Positions 32,801 to 36,130 of a DNA stretch of 64,000 nt are shown here, one piece after another. A model generated the notes under the pieces. The model had not been told where the DNA came from and did not search any database. It saw only the letters and a list, made by a program, of their open reading frames with translations. Position 1 is the stretch's first letter, and each line of letters opens with the position of its first letter. Both the position numbers and the translations under genes were made by a program. The stretch is taken from positions 6,308,885-6,372,884 of the forward strand of contig NC_049986.1 of the NCBI RefSeq assembly GCF_000003815.2, given 5' to 3'. This DNA comes from Branchiostoma floridae. Lineage: Eukaryota; Chordata; Leptocardii; Amphioxiformes; Branchiostomatidae.

Positions 32801-34932
32801 GCTTCCATCAATTAGATAGAACATGCTCACAGGTGCAAGAGTTCTTTTGTTCAAACTTTGTCGAAGATGTTCTTAAAGAATAATGTTGTTGGCGCAGGTT
32901 GAAACTTGAAACACATTGTGTAAAATTTCATCTTTTTTGTGAGTAGTTTGGCAATTGAATAAGTGTTATCCTCAGTCCCAGCCCTCCAGCTCCAGCGGGT
33001 CGGATTGCCCTCTGGCCTTCAGGTGATCTGACCCGCAGTCGGGCTGGCACCTCAGGTGATATGGAATTATATATATACTGTGTTGTATTCTATATACTAG
33101 TATATAGTATTCTTGACTATACATGCAGTTGTACAAGTTTGAGAGGTAGGCATAAGAACTGTTTCTTGAGTATAGTGACTGTACTGATGGGGGTATGGGC
33201 ATAAGAAATGATTCTGCAGTATAGTTGTACAAATGGGGAGGGGGACAGTACTGAAACTATAAATATAATAATGTGGTGAAGTAGTGGGGGGGGGGGCACG
33301 TGGCATGTTTTATATATAGTGGTATTAGTGGTTACAACCTACCGTACATGTGTTTTGTCCATTTGCCCATGCTTTTGCACGTAGAGTGCATGCAGTTGCA
33401 CGTACGGTGGGTTGTGACCTGGGCTTTAGGTAATGTAAAGGTAGGGAGGGGGGAAAGTGATCGCTGTATCTAACACAAAGGAAACCACAGTCCAACGATA
33501 CTATATCCACTGTATGGCCGACTTCAACCCATAGAATGGTATCACTAACATGTGCTAAATATCCCAATCACAGAAGTCCCATTACCTTGTCATGATGTAG
33601 TCTGACCAGTTCAGCTGATCCATTGTTGGGAGTGGGGACAACCTTCACCCACCCAGCCTTACTGGGATCATACGCCTGTGGAAAGGAAATCCACATCTAG
33701 TTAATTCAAATAATGAAATGGTAGTTTTCTCAATTTCTGTGTCTAATATACAAGTTGTGGGCTTTTGTTTTAAAATGTGCAGGTGTGTGTTTTGAAAGGT
33801 GCACTGTTGTCATGCCAGTTTCAGTGCTTGCAAACAAATACTGAGGCAAGAAAAGAGATACTTTTTTTTCAATGTTTTTCTGTCTTGAAACATAAATCTG
33901 CACAAATACCGTAAATGCAGAAATGTTTGCGGTTTACGCAAGGCAGTCTTACCGCAACCTTTAATTCACCGCAAACATTTTTCCATTACAGTATGTGATT
34001 AGTTACAGTGTAAGGAACTACCGCTAACTTAAAACCAACACAAACACTCCACTTTCCCACTAATACCAAATTAAATCCCTGCGAACTTAACTGCATTAAT
34101 TTTACAGTACTCCGTGAGTACAGTAGAAATCATTTCCAGAATCAGAAACCTTATGATATCATAAATGCCCATTAAAATAAAAAGTTACATATGCTGCATT
34201 AGCAAACATTTTGATACCACTCATCTTTAACTATGATTGCAACCTGTCCATTTGATCATGTTCCTTTCTTTATATACGAAAACCGCATTCTTAACATATT
34301 TCTTCTACCTCACAAACGTAACGTGGTACGGTCCAACCTGTACGTGTGACATATGGTCAAGCCCCCCCCCCCCTGCNNNNNNNNNNNNNNNNNNNNNNNN
34401 NNNNNNNNNNNNNNNNNNNNNNNNNNNNNNNNNNNNNNNNNNNNNNNNNNNNNNNNNNNNNNNNNNNNNNNNNNNNNNNNNNNNNNNNNNNNNNNNNNNN
34501 NNNNNNNNNNNNNNNNNNNNNNNCCCCCTGCACCCCCCCACCCCCATCCAAAGTTACATGCTGCTACAAATCATAACATAATCATCTTAGACAGTATTCT
34601 GTACGAACATTCGTAATAACAGGAAGCAAATCAACAGAAATCAAGACAACATTTTGACAACGTAAAATTATCCTCACCTTGTTACATATAAATGAACACC
34701 TGACGTGGACCGACCAGTGGCAAAACAGACACGACAAAATCTGCACGATGCCGATCACGGCTAGAGCGATCAAACCGGCCTCAAAATACTCTCCAACGCC
34801 GTAAACTCCCAGCCAAACGTACAGCCAGACGGCGTAGATGACTAGGAAAGGCGCCACGTATAAATGCAAGAGGAACGGGCGCAGATTGTAGAGGGAAACC
34901 CGCTGCACTAAATCGTCAATGGATGGCGCCAT
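2723..34932 (-). CDS. ATP13A1: P5A-type ATPase, ATP13A1/Spf1 family, 27 coding exons, complete
   Basis: The protein is a multi-span ER membrane P-type ATPase. The family (human ATP13A1, yeast Spf1) is known to pull mis-inserted helices out of the ER membrane and to affect ER ion balance. The 27 exons, 5' to 3' on the minus strand, run from 34932 to 2723; each is listed separately. Their lengths sum to 3522 nt (1173 residues plus stop; human about 1204) and all phases join cleanly with GT-AG introns. Visible motifs are the TGES loop (exon 6), the P5A membrane signature PPELPIELS (exon 10), the phosphorylation motif DKTGTLT (exon 11), KGAPE (exon 13), [10 protein letters not shown] (exon 16) and [16 protein letters not shown] (exon 19). 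The start is the ATG at 34932, which gives an N-terminus collinear with the human protein. Six exon ends are duplicated in minisatellites. Family identification is near certain; a few exon boundaries could shift by some bases. Confidence 0.96.
2858..3002. mobile_element. small MITE with TACTGTAAATGCA ends
   Basis: Inverted ends TACTGTAAATGCA and TGCATTTACAGTA. The same ends or body occur near 33905-34115 and 37195-37385. TA at the tips fits a Tc1/mariner-type duplication. Confidence 0.7.
3418..4013. repeat. 43 bp minisatellite, about 14 units, intron 26
   Basis: The unit contains ACCTGTCCCTGGTGCTGAAC; unit starts are 43 bp apart (for example 3600 and 3643). Unlike the other arrays of this gene it contains no exon sequence. 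Open frames across it on the minus strand (a repeated peptide with [13 protein letters not shown]) are by-products of the repeat. Confidence 0.95.
4181..4324 (-). CDS. ATP13A1: ATP13A1 exon 26 (residues 1091-1138)
   Basis: Encodes [20 protein letters not shown] and a helix [15 protein letters not shown], then FEIVDFPDE. 144 nt, phase 0. Confidence 0.95.
5121..5232 (-). CDS. ATP13A1: ATP13A1 exon 25 (residues 1053-1090)
   Basis: Encodes [20 protein letters not shown] and [17 protein letters not shown], matching the conserved FEPSLVNSTVY region. 112 nt. Confidence 0.97.
5806..5945 (-). CDS. ATP13A1: ATP13A1 exon 24 (residues 1007-1053)
   Basis: Encodes [20 protein letters not shown] and a membrane helix with [14 protein letters not shown]. 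140 nt, donor CCCAG|GTATGG. Confidence 0.96.
6115..6169. repeat. hairpin in intron 23
   Basis: AGATAGCATCCACTA and TAGTGGATGCTATCT form a perfect 15 bp stem around about 25 bases. Confidence 0.7.
6603..6799 (-). CDS. ATP13A1: ATP13A1 exon 23 (residues 941-1006)
   Basis: Encodes [40 protein letters not shown] and a following helix ending FLFISRSK: two membrane segments almost identical to human. 197 nt. Confidence 0.97.
6897..6955. mobile_element. pogo-like MITE end with 28 bp perfect palindrome
   Basis: Begins CAGTCAAACCTGTCTATAG after TA, like the elements at 12559 and 15859. Bases 6905-6932 are a perfect palindrome (half CCTGTCTATAGTGG). The right end with TTTGACTG is missing, so this is a truncated copy. 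Confidence 0.65.
7150..7632. mobile_element. outer MITE with 20 bp perfect inverted ends
   Basis: Ends TTAGCCTGAGTACCATCCTC and its exact complement at 7613-7632. It is interrupted by the hAT-like element at 7175-7528; without that insert the host would be about 129 bp. Confidence 0.7.
7175..7528. mobile_element. hAT-like MITE (CAGGCTTTTAGC ends), nested
   Basis: Ends CAGGCTTTTAGCCAGG and CTAGCTAAAAGCCTG. Flanks are CTCAGAAG and CTCCGAAG, an 8 bp duplication with one mismatch, as in hAT transposons. The same family lies at 17766-18119, in fragments at 30299-30512 and 31521-31682, and in pieces inside the exon 13 array. Confidence 0.75.
7866..8706. repeat. 71 bp minisatellite over the exon 22 donor, about 12 units
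   Basis: Each unit carries the last 45-50 nt of exon 22, its donor GTAAGG and about 20 nt of intron. Unit starts are 71 bp apart (8224 and 8295). The true exon end is the last unit on the plus strand (8659). All copies keep the donor consensus. Confidence 0.95.
8659..8791 (-). CDS. ATP13A1: ATP13A1 exon 22 (residues 897-941)
   Basis: Encodes a short predicted coiled coil ([20 protein letters not shown]) and then [20 protein letters not shown], strongly conserved. Its last 45-50 nt and the donor TGTG|GTAAGG are copied in a 71 bp array downstream. Confidence 0.95.
8876..9010 (-). mobile_element. tRNA-like sequence, probable SINE head
   Basis: On the minus strand, CCCCGGGTTCGATCCCGGG forms an intact T arm followed by TGTCGGCA. 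Upstream, GACGACA could pair with TGTCGGC with one mismatch. A GGCCAAACGGTTTA stretch resembles a D arm. It shares GGCTTAAGC and TTGAACCCCACTGTTACAG with the element at 17473, which argues for a retroposon rather than a working tRNA gene. Confidence 0.5.
9203..9325 (-). CDS. ATP13A1: ATP13A1 exon 21 (residues 856-896), variable loop
   Basis: Encodes a polar, basic, low-conservation stretch ([20 protein letters not shown] and following). It corresponds in position to the serine/arginine-rich loop of the human protein. It is supported by phase and splice sites (AATAG, CAAG|GTACTG) more than by similarity. Confidence 0.85.
9496..9563 (-). CDS. ATP13A1: ATP13A1 exon 20 (residues 833-855)
   Basis: A 68 nt exon encoding [20 protein letters not shown], the start of the variable charged insert that follows the P domain. 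It restores the phase between exons 19 and 21. Confidence 0.92.
9605..9966. mobile_element. MITE with ~34 bp inverted ends (GGCCACACC)
   Basis: Ends GGCCACACCAATTTAATTTC and the near-exact complement at 9933-9966; TCA flanks both sides. Looks like a PIF/Harbinger-type derivative. No open frame of note. Confidence 0.7.
10064..10160 (-). CDS. ATP13A1: ATP13A1 exon 19 (residues 801-833), hinge motif GDGTND
   Basis: Encodes [20 protein letters not shown] then [19 protein letters not shown] is the hinge motif of the P domain. The residue before VG is histidine, where human ATP13A1 has aspartate; I recall histidine at this place in yeast Spf1, so this is probably normal. Confidence 0.96.
10250..10490 (+). 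mobile_element. SINE fragment (GGACATTAAATG...TTAAAGAACCC type)
   Basis: Contains AGATAGGACATTAAATG and TGTTAAAGAACCCAACGCAC, the body shared with the SINE at 28870-29300, the piece after the gap at 24335 and the inverted piece near 53100. No tRNA-like head is visible. Confidence 0.55.
10577..10669 (-). CDS. ATP13A1: ATP13A1 exon 18 (residues 770-800)
   Basis: Encodes [20 protein letters not shown] and [11 protein letters not shown], matching the conserved [11 protein letters not shown] of the P domain. 93 nt, phase 0. Confidence 0.96.
10715..11158 (+). mobile_element. MITE family with GGGTGGGTACC ends and GGTCC clusters
   Basis: Begins GTGGGTGGGTACCAGTACAG and contains clustered AGGTCC/GGACCT words, then the body shared with copies at 28103 and 37636. 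The right end is TTTGTACCAGTATCCGTCCC. Confidence 0.65.
11338..11447 (-). CDS. ATP13A1: ATP13A1 exon 17 (residues 733-769)
   Basis: Encodes [20 protein letters not shown] and [13 protein letters not shown]. 110 nt joining phase 1 to phase 0; acceptor GTCGTAG, donor GAGAG|GTCAGT. Confidence 0.94.
11554..12053. mobile_element. 500 bp PIF/Harbinger-like MITE, TAA duplication
   Basis: Arms of about 45 bp, beginning GGCCCCATTCATGATGC and ending GCATCATGAACGGGGCC, flanked by TAA on both sides (11551-11553, 12054-12056). The interior repeats GCGGATGCATCCGCA words. Confidence 0.8.
12559..12736. mobile_element. pogo/mariner-like MITE (CAGTCAAACCTG ends)
   Basis: Ends CAGTCAAACCTGTC and CAGGTTTGACTG, TA on the right (12737-12738). 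Inside are several GGTGGCC and CTATAGACAGG words. Lies in intron 16 right after exon 16. Confidence 0.75.
12773..12881 (-). CDS. ATP13A1: ATP13A1 exon 16 (residues 697-733), TGD motif
   Basis: Encodes [20 protein letters not shown], the P-domain TGD motif that helps bind ATP, then [10 protein letters not shown]. 109 nt, acceptor ATACCAG, donor TCAAG|GTGGGT. Confidence 0.96.
12965..13304. mobile_element. CAGGGCTCGAAATA MITE, diverged copy
   Basis: Left end CAGGGCTCGAAATACA, right end GATTTCAAGCACTAG (decayed). The interior has GCAGGT words in both orientations, as in 13885-14263 and 32048-32408. No clean duplication remains. Confidence 0.6.
13556..13856 (+). mobile_element. hAT-like MITE, TTCTAGCCAGCCTG family
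   Basis: Begins GTTCTAGCCAGCCTGAAAT and ends GGTGGCTAGAACC; the body is shared with 18706-19315 and 31751-32037, including GGGCAAATTTTGCTGGTAGA. Inferred hAT from the copy at 18706, which has an 8 bp duplication. Confidence 0.7.
13885..14263. mobile_element. CAGGGCTCGAAATA MITE, near-complete copy
   Basis: Ends CAGGGCTCGAAATACC and GTATTTCAAGCCCTG. Flanks TAAAG and AAAAG agree at 4 of 5 positions. The interior is rich in TGCAGGT words in both orientations. Confidence 0.75.
14314..14639. mobile_element. hAT-like MITE next to the exon 15 donor
   Basis: Ends CAGGGCTTTCAGC and GCTGGCTAGAGCCCTG; GTGTACTT flanks both sides exactly (14306-14313 and 14640-14647), an 8 bp hAT-type duplication. The right duplication is intron positions +3 to +10 of the exon 15 donor (GT at 14649-14648). 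Confidence 0.85.
14650..14775 (-). CDS. ATP13A1: ATP13A1 exon 15 (residues 655-696)
   Basis: Encodes [20 protein letters not shown] and [20 protein letters not shown]. The acceptor TTTTAG|CTGCG and the first 25-27 nt are copied in a regular 50 bp array upstream (14777-15540). The donor GT is immediately followed by the target-site duplication of a hAT-like insertion. Confidence 0.96.
14751..15540. repeat. 50 bp minisatellite over the exon 15 acceptor, 16 units
   Basis: Starts of CATCATCTCT fall every 50 bp exactly from 14751 to 15501. Each unit carries the acceptor TTTTAG and the first ~25 nt of exon 15 (on the minus strand). The true junction is the first unit (14775/14776). Confidence 0.97.
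15545..16410. mobile_element. inverted pair of retroelement ends, possibly Penelope-like
   Basis: Left: CAATCTCTACAACTGGATAA, with GTTTCAAGTGACATCCATCA further in. Right: TTTTTATCCAGCTGTAGAGA in the opposite orientation. Such mirrored ends and the CTGAAGAAG...GAAACGTCC word are typical of Penelope-like elements as I recall. A pogo-like MITE (15859-16343) sits inside. Confidence 0.4.
15859..16343. mobile_element. pogo/Tigger-like MITE, TA duplication
   Basis: Ends CAGTCAAACCTGCCCGAGCG and CGTTTTGGGCAGGTTTGACTG's first 20 bases in reverse; TA on both sides (15857-15858, 16344-16345). GCGACCACCT words recur near both ends. No transposase. Confidence 0.8.
16862..17193 (+). mobile_element. CAGGGCTCGAAATA MITE, GTGCACCC type, 5 bp duplication
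   Basis: Ends CAGGGCTCGAAATACTGGG and AATTTCGAGCCCTG; TCATG flanks both sides (16857-16861, 17194-17198). GGTGCACCCA words fill the two arms. The same sub-family is inverted at 18286-18635. Confidence 0.85.
17276..17386 (-). CDS. ATP13A1: ATP13A1 exon 14 (residues 618-654)
   Basis: Encodes [20 protein letters not shown] and [13 protein letters not shown], matching the family segment [15 protein letters not shown]. 111 nt, phase 0 at both ends, donor CAACAT|GTAAGG. Confidence 0.96.
17473..17669. mobile_element. tRNA-like core flanked by ~50 bp inverted repeats
   Basis: The arms (GTAACAGTGGGGTTCAAGG and its partner CCTTGAATCCCACAGTTAC, then GACTGCTAAACTGACCACGC in the left arm) surround a core with GCGGGTTTGAATCCAGGG, a good B box. 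Shares arm sequence with 8876-9010. Possibly a fold-back made from two SINE copies. Confidence 0.5.
17766..18119 (-). mobile_element. hAT-like MITE (CAGGCTTTTAGC), 8 bp duplication
   Basis: Ends CAGGCTTTTAGCTAGG and CTAAAAGACTG; ACTATGGT flanks both sides exactly (17758-17765, 18120-18127). Inverted relative to 7175-7528. A TGACGCGTTGACGCATGCC word is shared by both copies. Confidence 0.85.
18286..18635 (-). mobile_element. CAGGGCTCGAAATA MITE, GTGCACCC type, inverted copy
   Basis: Ends CAGGGCTCGAAATTC and GTATTTCGAGCCCTG; TATTG flanks both sides (18281-18285, 18636-18640). Same body as 16862-17193 in the opposite orientation. Confidence 0.85.
18706..19315 (-). mobile_element. hAT-like MITE with 8 bp duplication, interrupted by 5S-derived insert
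   Basis: Ends CAGGGTTTTAGCCAG and GGCTGGCTACAACCCTG; GTACAATG flanks both sides exactly (18698-18705, 19316-19323). Body as at 13556 and 31751, but split by a ~270 bp insert (about 18825-19100) absent from those copies. Confidence 0.85.
18858..18976 (+). ncRNA. 5S rRNA-like sequence, probable SINE3-type head or 5S pseudogene
   Basis: 119 nt, the length of 5S rRNA. GCTACGGC at the 5' end pairs with GCTGTAGC at the 3' end. ATCTCGGAAGTTAAGCAACG matches the box A region and GGTTAGTGCTTGGATGGGGG the intermediate element and box C. It is followed by about 110 nt (GGGACATAAAACGGGGGTCC, CACGTTAAA) like SINE bodies, so a 5S-derived SINE is more likely than a 5S gene. Confidence 0.7.
19376..20007. repeat. 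155 bp tandem array: exon 13 end plus MITE end
   Basis: GGATCTCACCATGGCCCG starts at 19381, 19536, 19691, 19846 and 19999. Each unit carries the last ~65 nt of exon 13, its donor, and an intron part ending CCTAGCTAAAAGCCTG, the right end of the hAT-like family seen at 7175 and 17766. The fifth, rightmost copy is the true exon. Confidence 0.93.
20008..20186 (-). CDS. ATP13A1: ATP13A1 exon 13 (residues 558-617), N domain
   Basis: Encodes [20 protein letters not shown] and later [16 protein letters not shown]. The lysine of KGAPE contacts ATP in P-type ATPases. The exon is GC-rich. Its 3' end and donor ATG|GTGAGA are repeated four more times downstream (19376-20007). Confidence 0.95.
20200..20884. 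other. intron 12, nothing recognised
   Basis: No repeat family or gene seen, apart from a short G-rich tract near 20460-20470. Confidence 0.5.
20885..21039 (-). CDS. ATP13A1: ATP13A1 exon 12 (residues 506-558), N domain
   Basis: Encodes [40 protein letters not shown] and [11 protein letters not shown], the start of the nucleotide-binding domain. The acceptor TGTACAG|A and about the first 58 nt are repeated some 20 times upstream in the array at 21040-23389; only this copy continues into the full exon. 155 nt. Confidence 0.93.
20975..23389. repeat. 121-126 bp tandem array over the exon 12 acceptor, ~20 units
   Basis: Units carry the first ~58 nt of exon 12, the acceptor and about 65 nt of intron with GATAGTGAGAGGGAGAG. 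Spacing varies (126, then 121). Only the unit ending at 21039 continues into the full exon. A 100 N gap lies inside, so the copy number is not known. Long open frames on both strands here are repeat artefacts. Confidence 0.95.
21426..21525. other. assembly gap, exactly 100 N
   Basis: The round size suggests a gap of unknown length inside the exon 12 array. Confidence 0.99.
23390..23632. repeat. (TGAG)n microsatellite
   Basis: About 240 bp of GTGAGTGAGTGAGTGA with TGAATG and GAGAG variants, continuing from the GTGAGAGGGAGAG part of the exon 12 array. Confidence 0.97.
23678..24334. other. assembly gap, 657 N, intron 11
   Basis: Sized gap next to microsatellite and SINE sequence. No exon is missing here: exons 11 and 12 join in phase. 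Confidence 0.99.
24335..24475 (+). mobile_element. SINE 3' fragment
   Basis: CACTTTAAAGAACCCACTCT, AAAAGAGTAGGGG and GTGAGTGGATCAAA match the tail of the SINE at 28870-29300. Its head is lost in the gap. Confidence 0.6.
24478..24510. repeat. (AAAC)n microsatellite beside the exon 11 donor
   Basis: CAAAACAAACAAACAAACAT and following, 10 bp beyond the exon 11 donor. Confidence 0.85.
24521..24641 (-). CDS. ATP13A1: ATP13A1 exon 11 (residues 466-506), phosphorylation site
   Basis: Encodes [20 protein letters not shown] followed by [18 protein letters not shown]. The aspartate of DKTGTLT is the residue phosphorylated in the catalytic cycle. The donor CTTGA|GTAAGT is followed by an AAAC microsatellite. 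Confidence 0.97.
24656..24978. mobile_element. CAGGG-ended MITE with 5 bp duplication
   Basis: Ends CAGGGTTGAACAAG and CTTGTTTATCCCTG; GACAT flanks both sides (24651-24655, 24979-24983). The interior has CACTTGCCCGA words in both orientations. The same tip and duplication size as the CAGGGCTCGAAATA elements suggest a related transposase. Confidence 0.8.
25020..25650. other. intron 10, no clear element
   Basis: Contains ATTTTAGGTTGCAC near 25070 and GTTGCACCTAGC in the same orientation near 25598, perhaps the remains of a MITE, but no clean ends. Confidence 0.4.
25675..25812 (-). CDS. ATP13A1: ATP13A1 exon 10 (residues 420-466), P5A signature in M4
   Basis: Encodes [20 protein letters not shown] followed by [22 protein letters not shown] is the membrane motif that marks P5A pumps and lines the substrate pocket. 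138 nt, donor CTTT|GTAAGT. Confidence 0.97.
26056..26355 (-). mobile_element. tRNA-derived SINE, family 1
   Basis: On the minus strand: ATGGCCGAGTGGGTAGAGTG (box A), CCTTGCA, GAGTTCGATCCCCGG (box B), then GTCATACCAAAGACT and a body ending GGGCAGCTTTAACTTT. The tRNA part looks most like tRNA-Ala(TGC). Other copies: 29955, 35846 and 46259. Confidence 0.85.
26439..26565 (-). CDS. ATP13A1: ATP13A1 exon 9 (residues 378-420), M3 region
   Basis: Encodes [20 protein letters not shown] followed by a membrane helix [19 protein letters not shown]. Acceptor TTTACAG, donor TTAAAG|GTCTGT, 127 nt. Confidence 0.95.
26606..26718 (+). mobile_element. fragment of the GGTCC-cluster MITE family
   Basis: AGGGGTGGTTACCAGTACTG, then AGGTCCAGGTACGGTCC words and TGAATGGGCAATACT, as in 10715 and 37636; only the left part is present. 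Confidence 0.6.
26927..26982 (-). CDS. ATP13A1: ATP13A1 exon 8 (residues 359-377)
   Basis: A 56 nt microexon encoding [19 protein letters not shown]. Too short to recognise alone, but it restores the phase between exons 7 and 9 and matches the family. Donor CTCAG|GTGAGT. Confidence 0.94.
27021..27246. mobile_element. MITE with AACGCTAGTTCACC ends
   Basis: Arms of ~35 bp: TAACGCTAGTTCACCTTTAT near the left and ATAAAGGTGAACTAGCATTA at the right, with GGGGTAACCTA and TAGGTTACCCC inside. Related copies at 42296-42562 and 60250-60717. Confidence 0.75.
27752..27881 (-). CDS. ATP13A1: ATP13A1 exon 7 (residues 316-359)
   Basis: Encodes actuator-domain sequence including [19 protein letters not shown], closely matching the family. 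Acceptor TTGTCAG, donor AAAT|GTGAGG, 130 nt, phase 1 at the end. Confidence 0.95.
27972..28003. repeat. (TAATTG)n short repeat
   Basis: Five units of TAATTG in intron 6, 90 bp from exon 7. Confidence 0.85.
28103..28502 (-). mobile_element. GGTCC-cluster MITE, full-length inverted copy
   Basis: Ends TAGGGGTGGGTACTGGTAC and GTACAGGTACCCAACCCTA. The interior has TTTTTCTTGTTGGACC and AGGTCCATGTCCAAGTTCAG, as in 37636-38074. It stops 18 bp before exon 6. Confidence 0.7.
28520..28626 (-). CDS. ATP13A1: ATP13A1 exon 6 (residues 280-315), actuator TGES
   Basis: Encodes [20 protein letters not shown] followed by [12 protein letters not shown] is the actuator-domain loop that dephosphorylates the enzyme. 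107 nt, acceptor AAACAG, donor AAG|GTACTG. Confidence 0.96.
28870..29300 (+). mobile_element. tRNA-derived SINE, family 2
   Basis: Head with GTTCTAGGTTTGAATC (B box), then CCCTTGGGAAAGGCACTTTG, GATAGGACGTTAAATGGAGG, CATTAAAGAACC and AAAAGAGTAGGGG. Fragments of the same body are at 10250, 24335 and (inverted) 53090. The central GGACGTTAAA part resembles a domain that I recall as widely shared among invertebrate SINEs. Confidence 0.7.
29407..29585 (-). CDS. ATP13A1: ATP13A1 exon 5 (residues 220-280)
   Basis: Encodes [19 protein letters not shown] and the following [19 protein letters not shown], the entry to the actuator domain. The acceptor TTTCAG|TATC lies in the last unit of a 49 bp array made of this same junction. 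179 nt, ending in phase 1. Confidence 0.94.
29570..29953. repeat. 49 bp minisatellite over the exon 5 acceptor, ~8 units
   Basis: AACAGGGTGAAGATACTGAA recurs every 49 bp. On the minus strand each unit holds the acceptor CTGTTTCAG and the first ~25 nt of exon 5. The true junction is the first unit (29585/29586). The array ends at a SINE (29955). Confidence 0.95.
29955..30298 (+). mobile_element. tRNA-derived SINE, family 1
   Basis: GGATGGCCGAGTGGGTATAG, CCTTGCATTTGG and GAGTTCGATCCCCACC are tRNA-like; the body has TTAGCACTCAGCATTC and TGGAGATGGGTGCTGCC. A C-run (CCCCCCCCCC) near 30040 interrupts it. Confidence 0.8.
30299..30512 (-). mobile_element. hAT-like MITE fragment (CAGGCTTTTAGC family)
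   Basis: Contains CACCTTCCATGGTGCAGAG, AGCATCCCTGGTCAATCAGG and the end GCATGCCTGGCTAAAAGCC; matches 17766-18119 but truncated. Confidence 0.65.
30545..31223. repeat. 51 bp minisatellite over the exon 4 donor, ~14 units
   Basis: GTAGTACCAGTACTCATCCA recurs about every 51 bp. On the minus strand each unit carries the end of exon 4 (GATGAGTACTGGTACTACAG) and donor GTAGGT. Because 51 is divisible by 3, open frames with a 17-residue period run across it on both strands; they are not genes. Reading the real exon frame past the donor meets TAG at once. Confidence 0.96.
31224..31343 (-). CDS. ATP13A1: ATP13A1 exon 4 (residues 180-220)
   Basis: Encodes [20 protein letters not shown] and then [15 protein letters not shown], the start of a membrane segment. 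The donor is TACAG|GTAGGT. The last part of the exon and this donor are copied in the 51 bp array that follows; only the copy at 31224 joins the rest of the exon. Confidence 0.93.
31521..31682 (-). mobile_element. hAT-like MITE fragment (CAGGCTTTTAGC family)
   Basis: Starts CAGGTTTTAAC and ends CATGCCTGACTAAAAGCCTG; the body resembles 17766-18119 with an internal deletion. Confidence 0.6.
31751..32037 (+). mobile_element. hAT-like MITE, TTCTAGCCAGC family
   Basis: Starts CAGTGTTTTTTCC (near 31746) and ends GATGCTGGCTAGAACACTG; body TGGATTTTGAATGTAAATCC and GGGGCAAATTTTGCTGGTAG as at 13556. An uninterrupted copy for comparison with 18706-19315. Confidence 0.7.
32048..32408. mobile_element. 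CAGGGCTCGAAATA MITE, 6 bp duplication
   Basis: Ends CAGGGCTCGAAGTACC and GTATTTTGAGCCCTG; AGTACT flanks both sides (32042-32047, 32409-32414). Stops about 45 bp before the exon 3 donor. Confidence 0.8.
32453..32646 (-). CDS. ATP13A1: ATP13A1 exon 3 (residues 116-180)
   Basis: Encodes the cytosolic segment with [19 protein letters not shown], as in the family before the second N-terminal membrane region. GC content is higher than in the surrounding introns. It is 194 nt long and ends in phase 2 at AATGA|GTACGT. Confidence 0.95.
33330..33425. repeat. fold-back repeat in intron 2
   Basis: GGTTACAACCTACCGTAC and GTACGGTGGGTTGTGACC are complementary with few mismatches; the loop has GCATGCAGTTGCACGT. 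Probably a tiny MITE. Confidence 0.65.
33586..33675 (-). CDS. ATP13A1: ATP13A1 exon 2 (residues 86-115)
   Basis: Encodes [20 protein letters not shown] and following residues, collinear with the human stretch that begins YDPSKA. Acceptor CACAG, donor AAG|GTAATG, 90 nt, phase 0 at both ends. Confidence 0.95.
33905..34115. mobile_element. MITE of the TACTGTAAATGCA / CGCGGT family, diverged
   Basis: Starts ATACCGTAAATGCAG and ends TTAATTTTACAGTAC, with TTTGCGGTTTACGC and ACCGCAA words; a decayed relative of 37195-37385. Confidence 0.55.
34377..34523. other. assembly gap, 147 N, between C-runs
   Basis: Flanked by GCCCCCCCCCCCCCTGC and CCCCCTGCACCCCCCC; a homopolymer stretch probably stopped the assembly. 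It lies in intron 1. Confidence 0.98.
34678..34932 (-). CDS. ATP13A1: ATP13A1 exon 1 (residues 1-85)
   Basis: Starts [10 protein letters not shown] and encodes the first hydrophobic hairpin of the P5A-specific N-terminal region (residues about 20-70), ending [14 protein letters not shown]. The donor AACAAG|GTGAGG leaves phase 0. The ATG lies just downstream of a short GC-rich stretch containing TTCCGCGGAA. Confidence 0.93.
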
Positions 34933-35845
34933 GTTGGATGTTCCGCGGAAATGATGGAGCTGACCTTTGACCCAAGAAGTAGTAGAGTATGAGCCAACTG
35001 TAATCTATCTTCGTGGAGGATAAACCCTTCCCTAAGTAAGTAATGAAGACTTAGCCAACCATCCGAAACGCAGACTTTCGGAATTCCAAATGGGTGGCTT
35101 TAACATCGTCTTGGCTTGTAGATTCAAGTATATTTGAGAACAAATGATGGTGATGTTATGAACTTTGACGTTAAATTGTCTTGTTGTTTTTATGTCAAGA
35201 GATATAACTCTACTCATAACGTTACCGCCGATATGCCTTGGAATTAATTCAAAGTAAAAGAGGCGATTAGAAAAACACACATGTTGAAGACTTGTTGGTT
35301 GAGATATGTTGAAATGATGAACAATCCTCTGACCATCACCTTGTAATACTAAAGTCTGTCGATAGGTGACCTTACTGCAACCTATGGATACAAAGTCATG
35401 CCCCTAGTGGCTTGATTTTATAGCGACCAATATATACGGAGTACCCCAGCTTAGATCTAGGCATCACCAAACAAATTTGTTATGGGTATTCCTCTGAGGA
35501 CGGGTGAGTAAGGAAAGATATCACCTTAATGAAGTCTCCATTCTATTAAAGGTGACAAAACCACTTCCATGTCTACCTGTTGCTACCCACCAGAAGTTTT
35601 CTAAAAGATCATTCAAAATCTGTATCAAAATGATATCAGATCCTTTAAGGTTTCAATGTCTAAAGAAGCTGGCTGCCTTTTGTAGATTCAAGTTCTGAAT
35701 TCTGTTTTAACATGTTCATTATCCACCATTTGGGATTTCACCTGTTTTTGCGTGATGCTCTCGATGCTAGCTCTTTTTGAAAGAATTTACGTATTATGTA
35801 CATACTTAGTCACCAGGTAACTATTTCTATTAAAATTGCACTACA
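34933..35845. other. upstream flank of ATP13A1, no element recognised
   Basis: Must contain the 5' UTR and promoter of ATP13A1. The first 30 bp upstream of the ATG are GC-rich with TTCCGCGGAA. No TATA box or neighbouring divergent exon could be supported. Confidence 0.5.
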
Positions 35846-36130
35846 ACGGATTCTATGGCCAAATGGGTAGAGTGTTCGCCTTGCATTCGGTAGGTCGACG
35901 TCCTGATCAAGTTCGATCCCCGGCCGAGTCATACAAAGACTTTAAAAATGATACACTGCTTAGCACTCCGCATTTATTTGGAAGACACACATAAGCTACC
36001 AGCGGATTGGCCTCTTGTTGCAGTGGCTTGCACAGATGTATGGCCCATGGGCTACAGAAATGGAGATGGGCACCACCCCTAAGCATCTGTTACAGATTTA
36101 CGGGCAACTTTAACTTTGACTTTCACTATA
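35846..36130 (+). mobile_element. tRNA-derived SINE, family 1
   Basis: CTATGGCCAAATGGGTAGAG, GCCTTGCATTCGGTAGGTCG and CAAGTTCGATCCCCGGCCG form the tRNA-like head; the body has GAGATGGGCACCACCCC and ends GGCAACTTTAACTTTGAC. Confidence 0.85.
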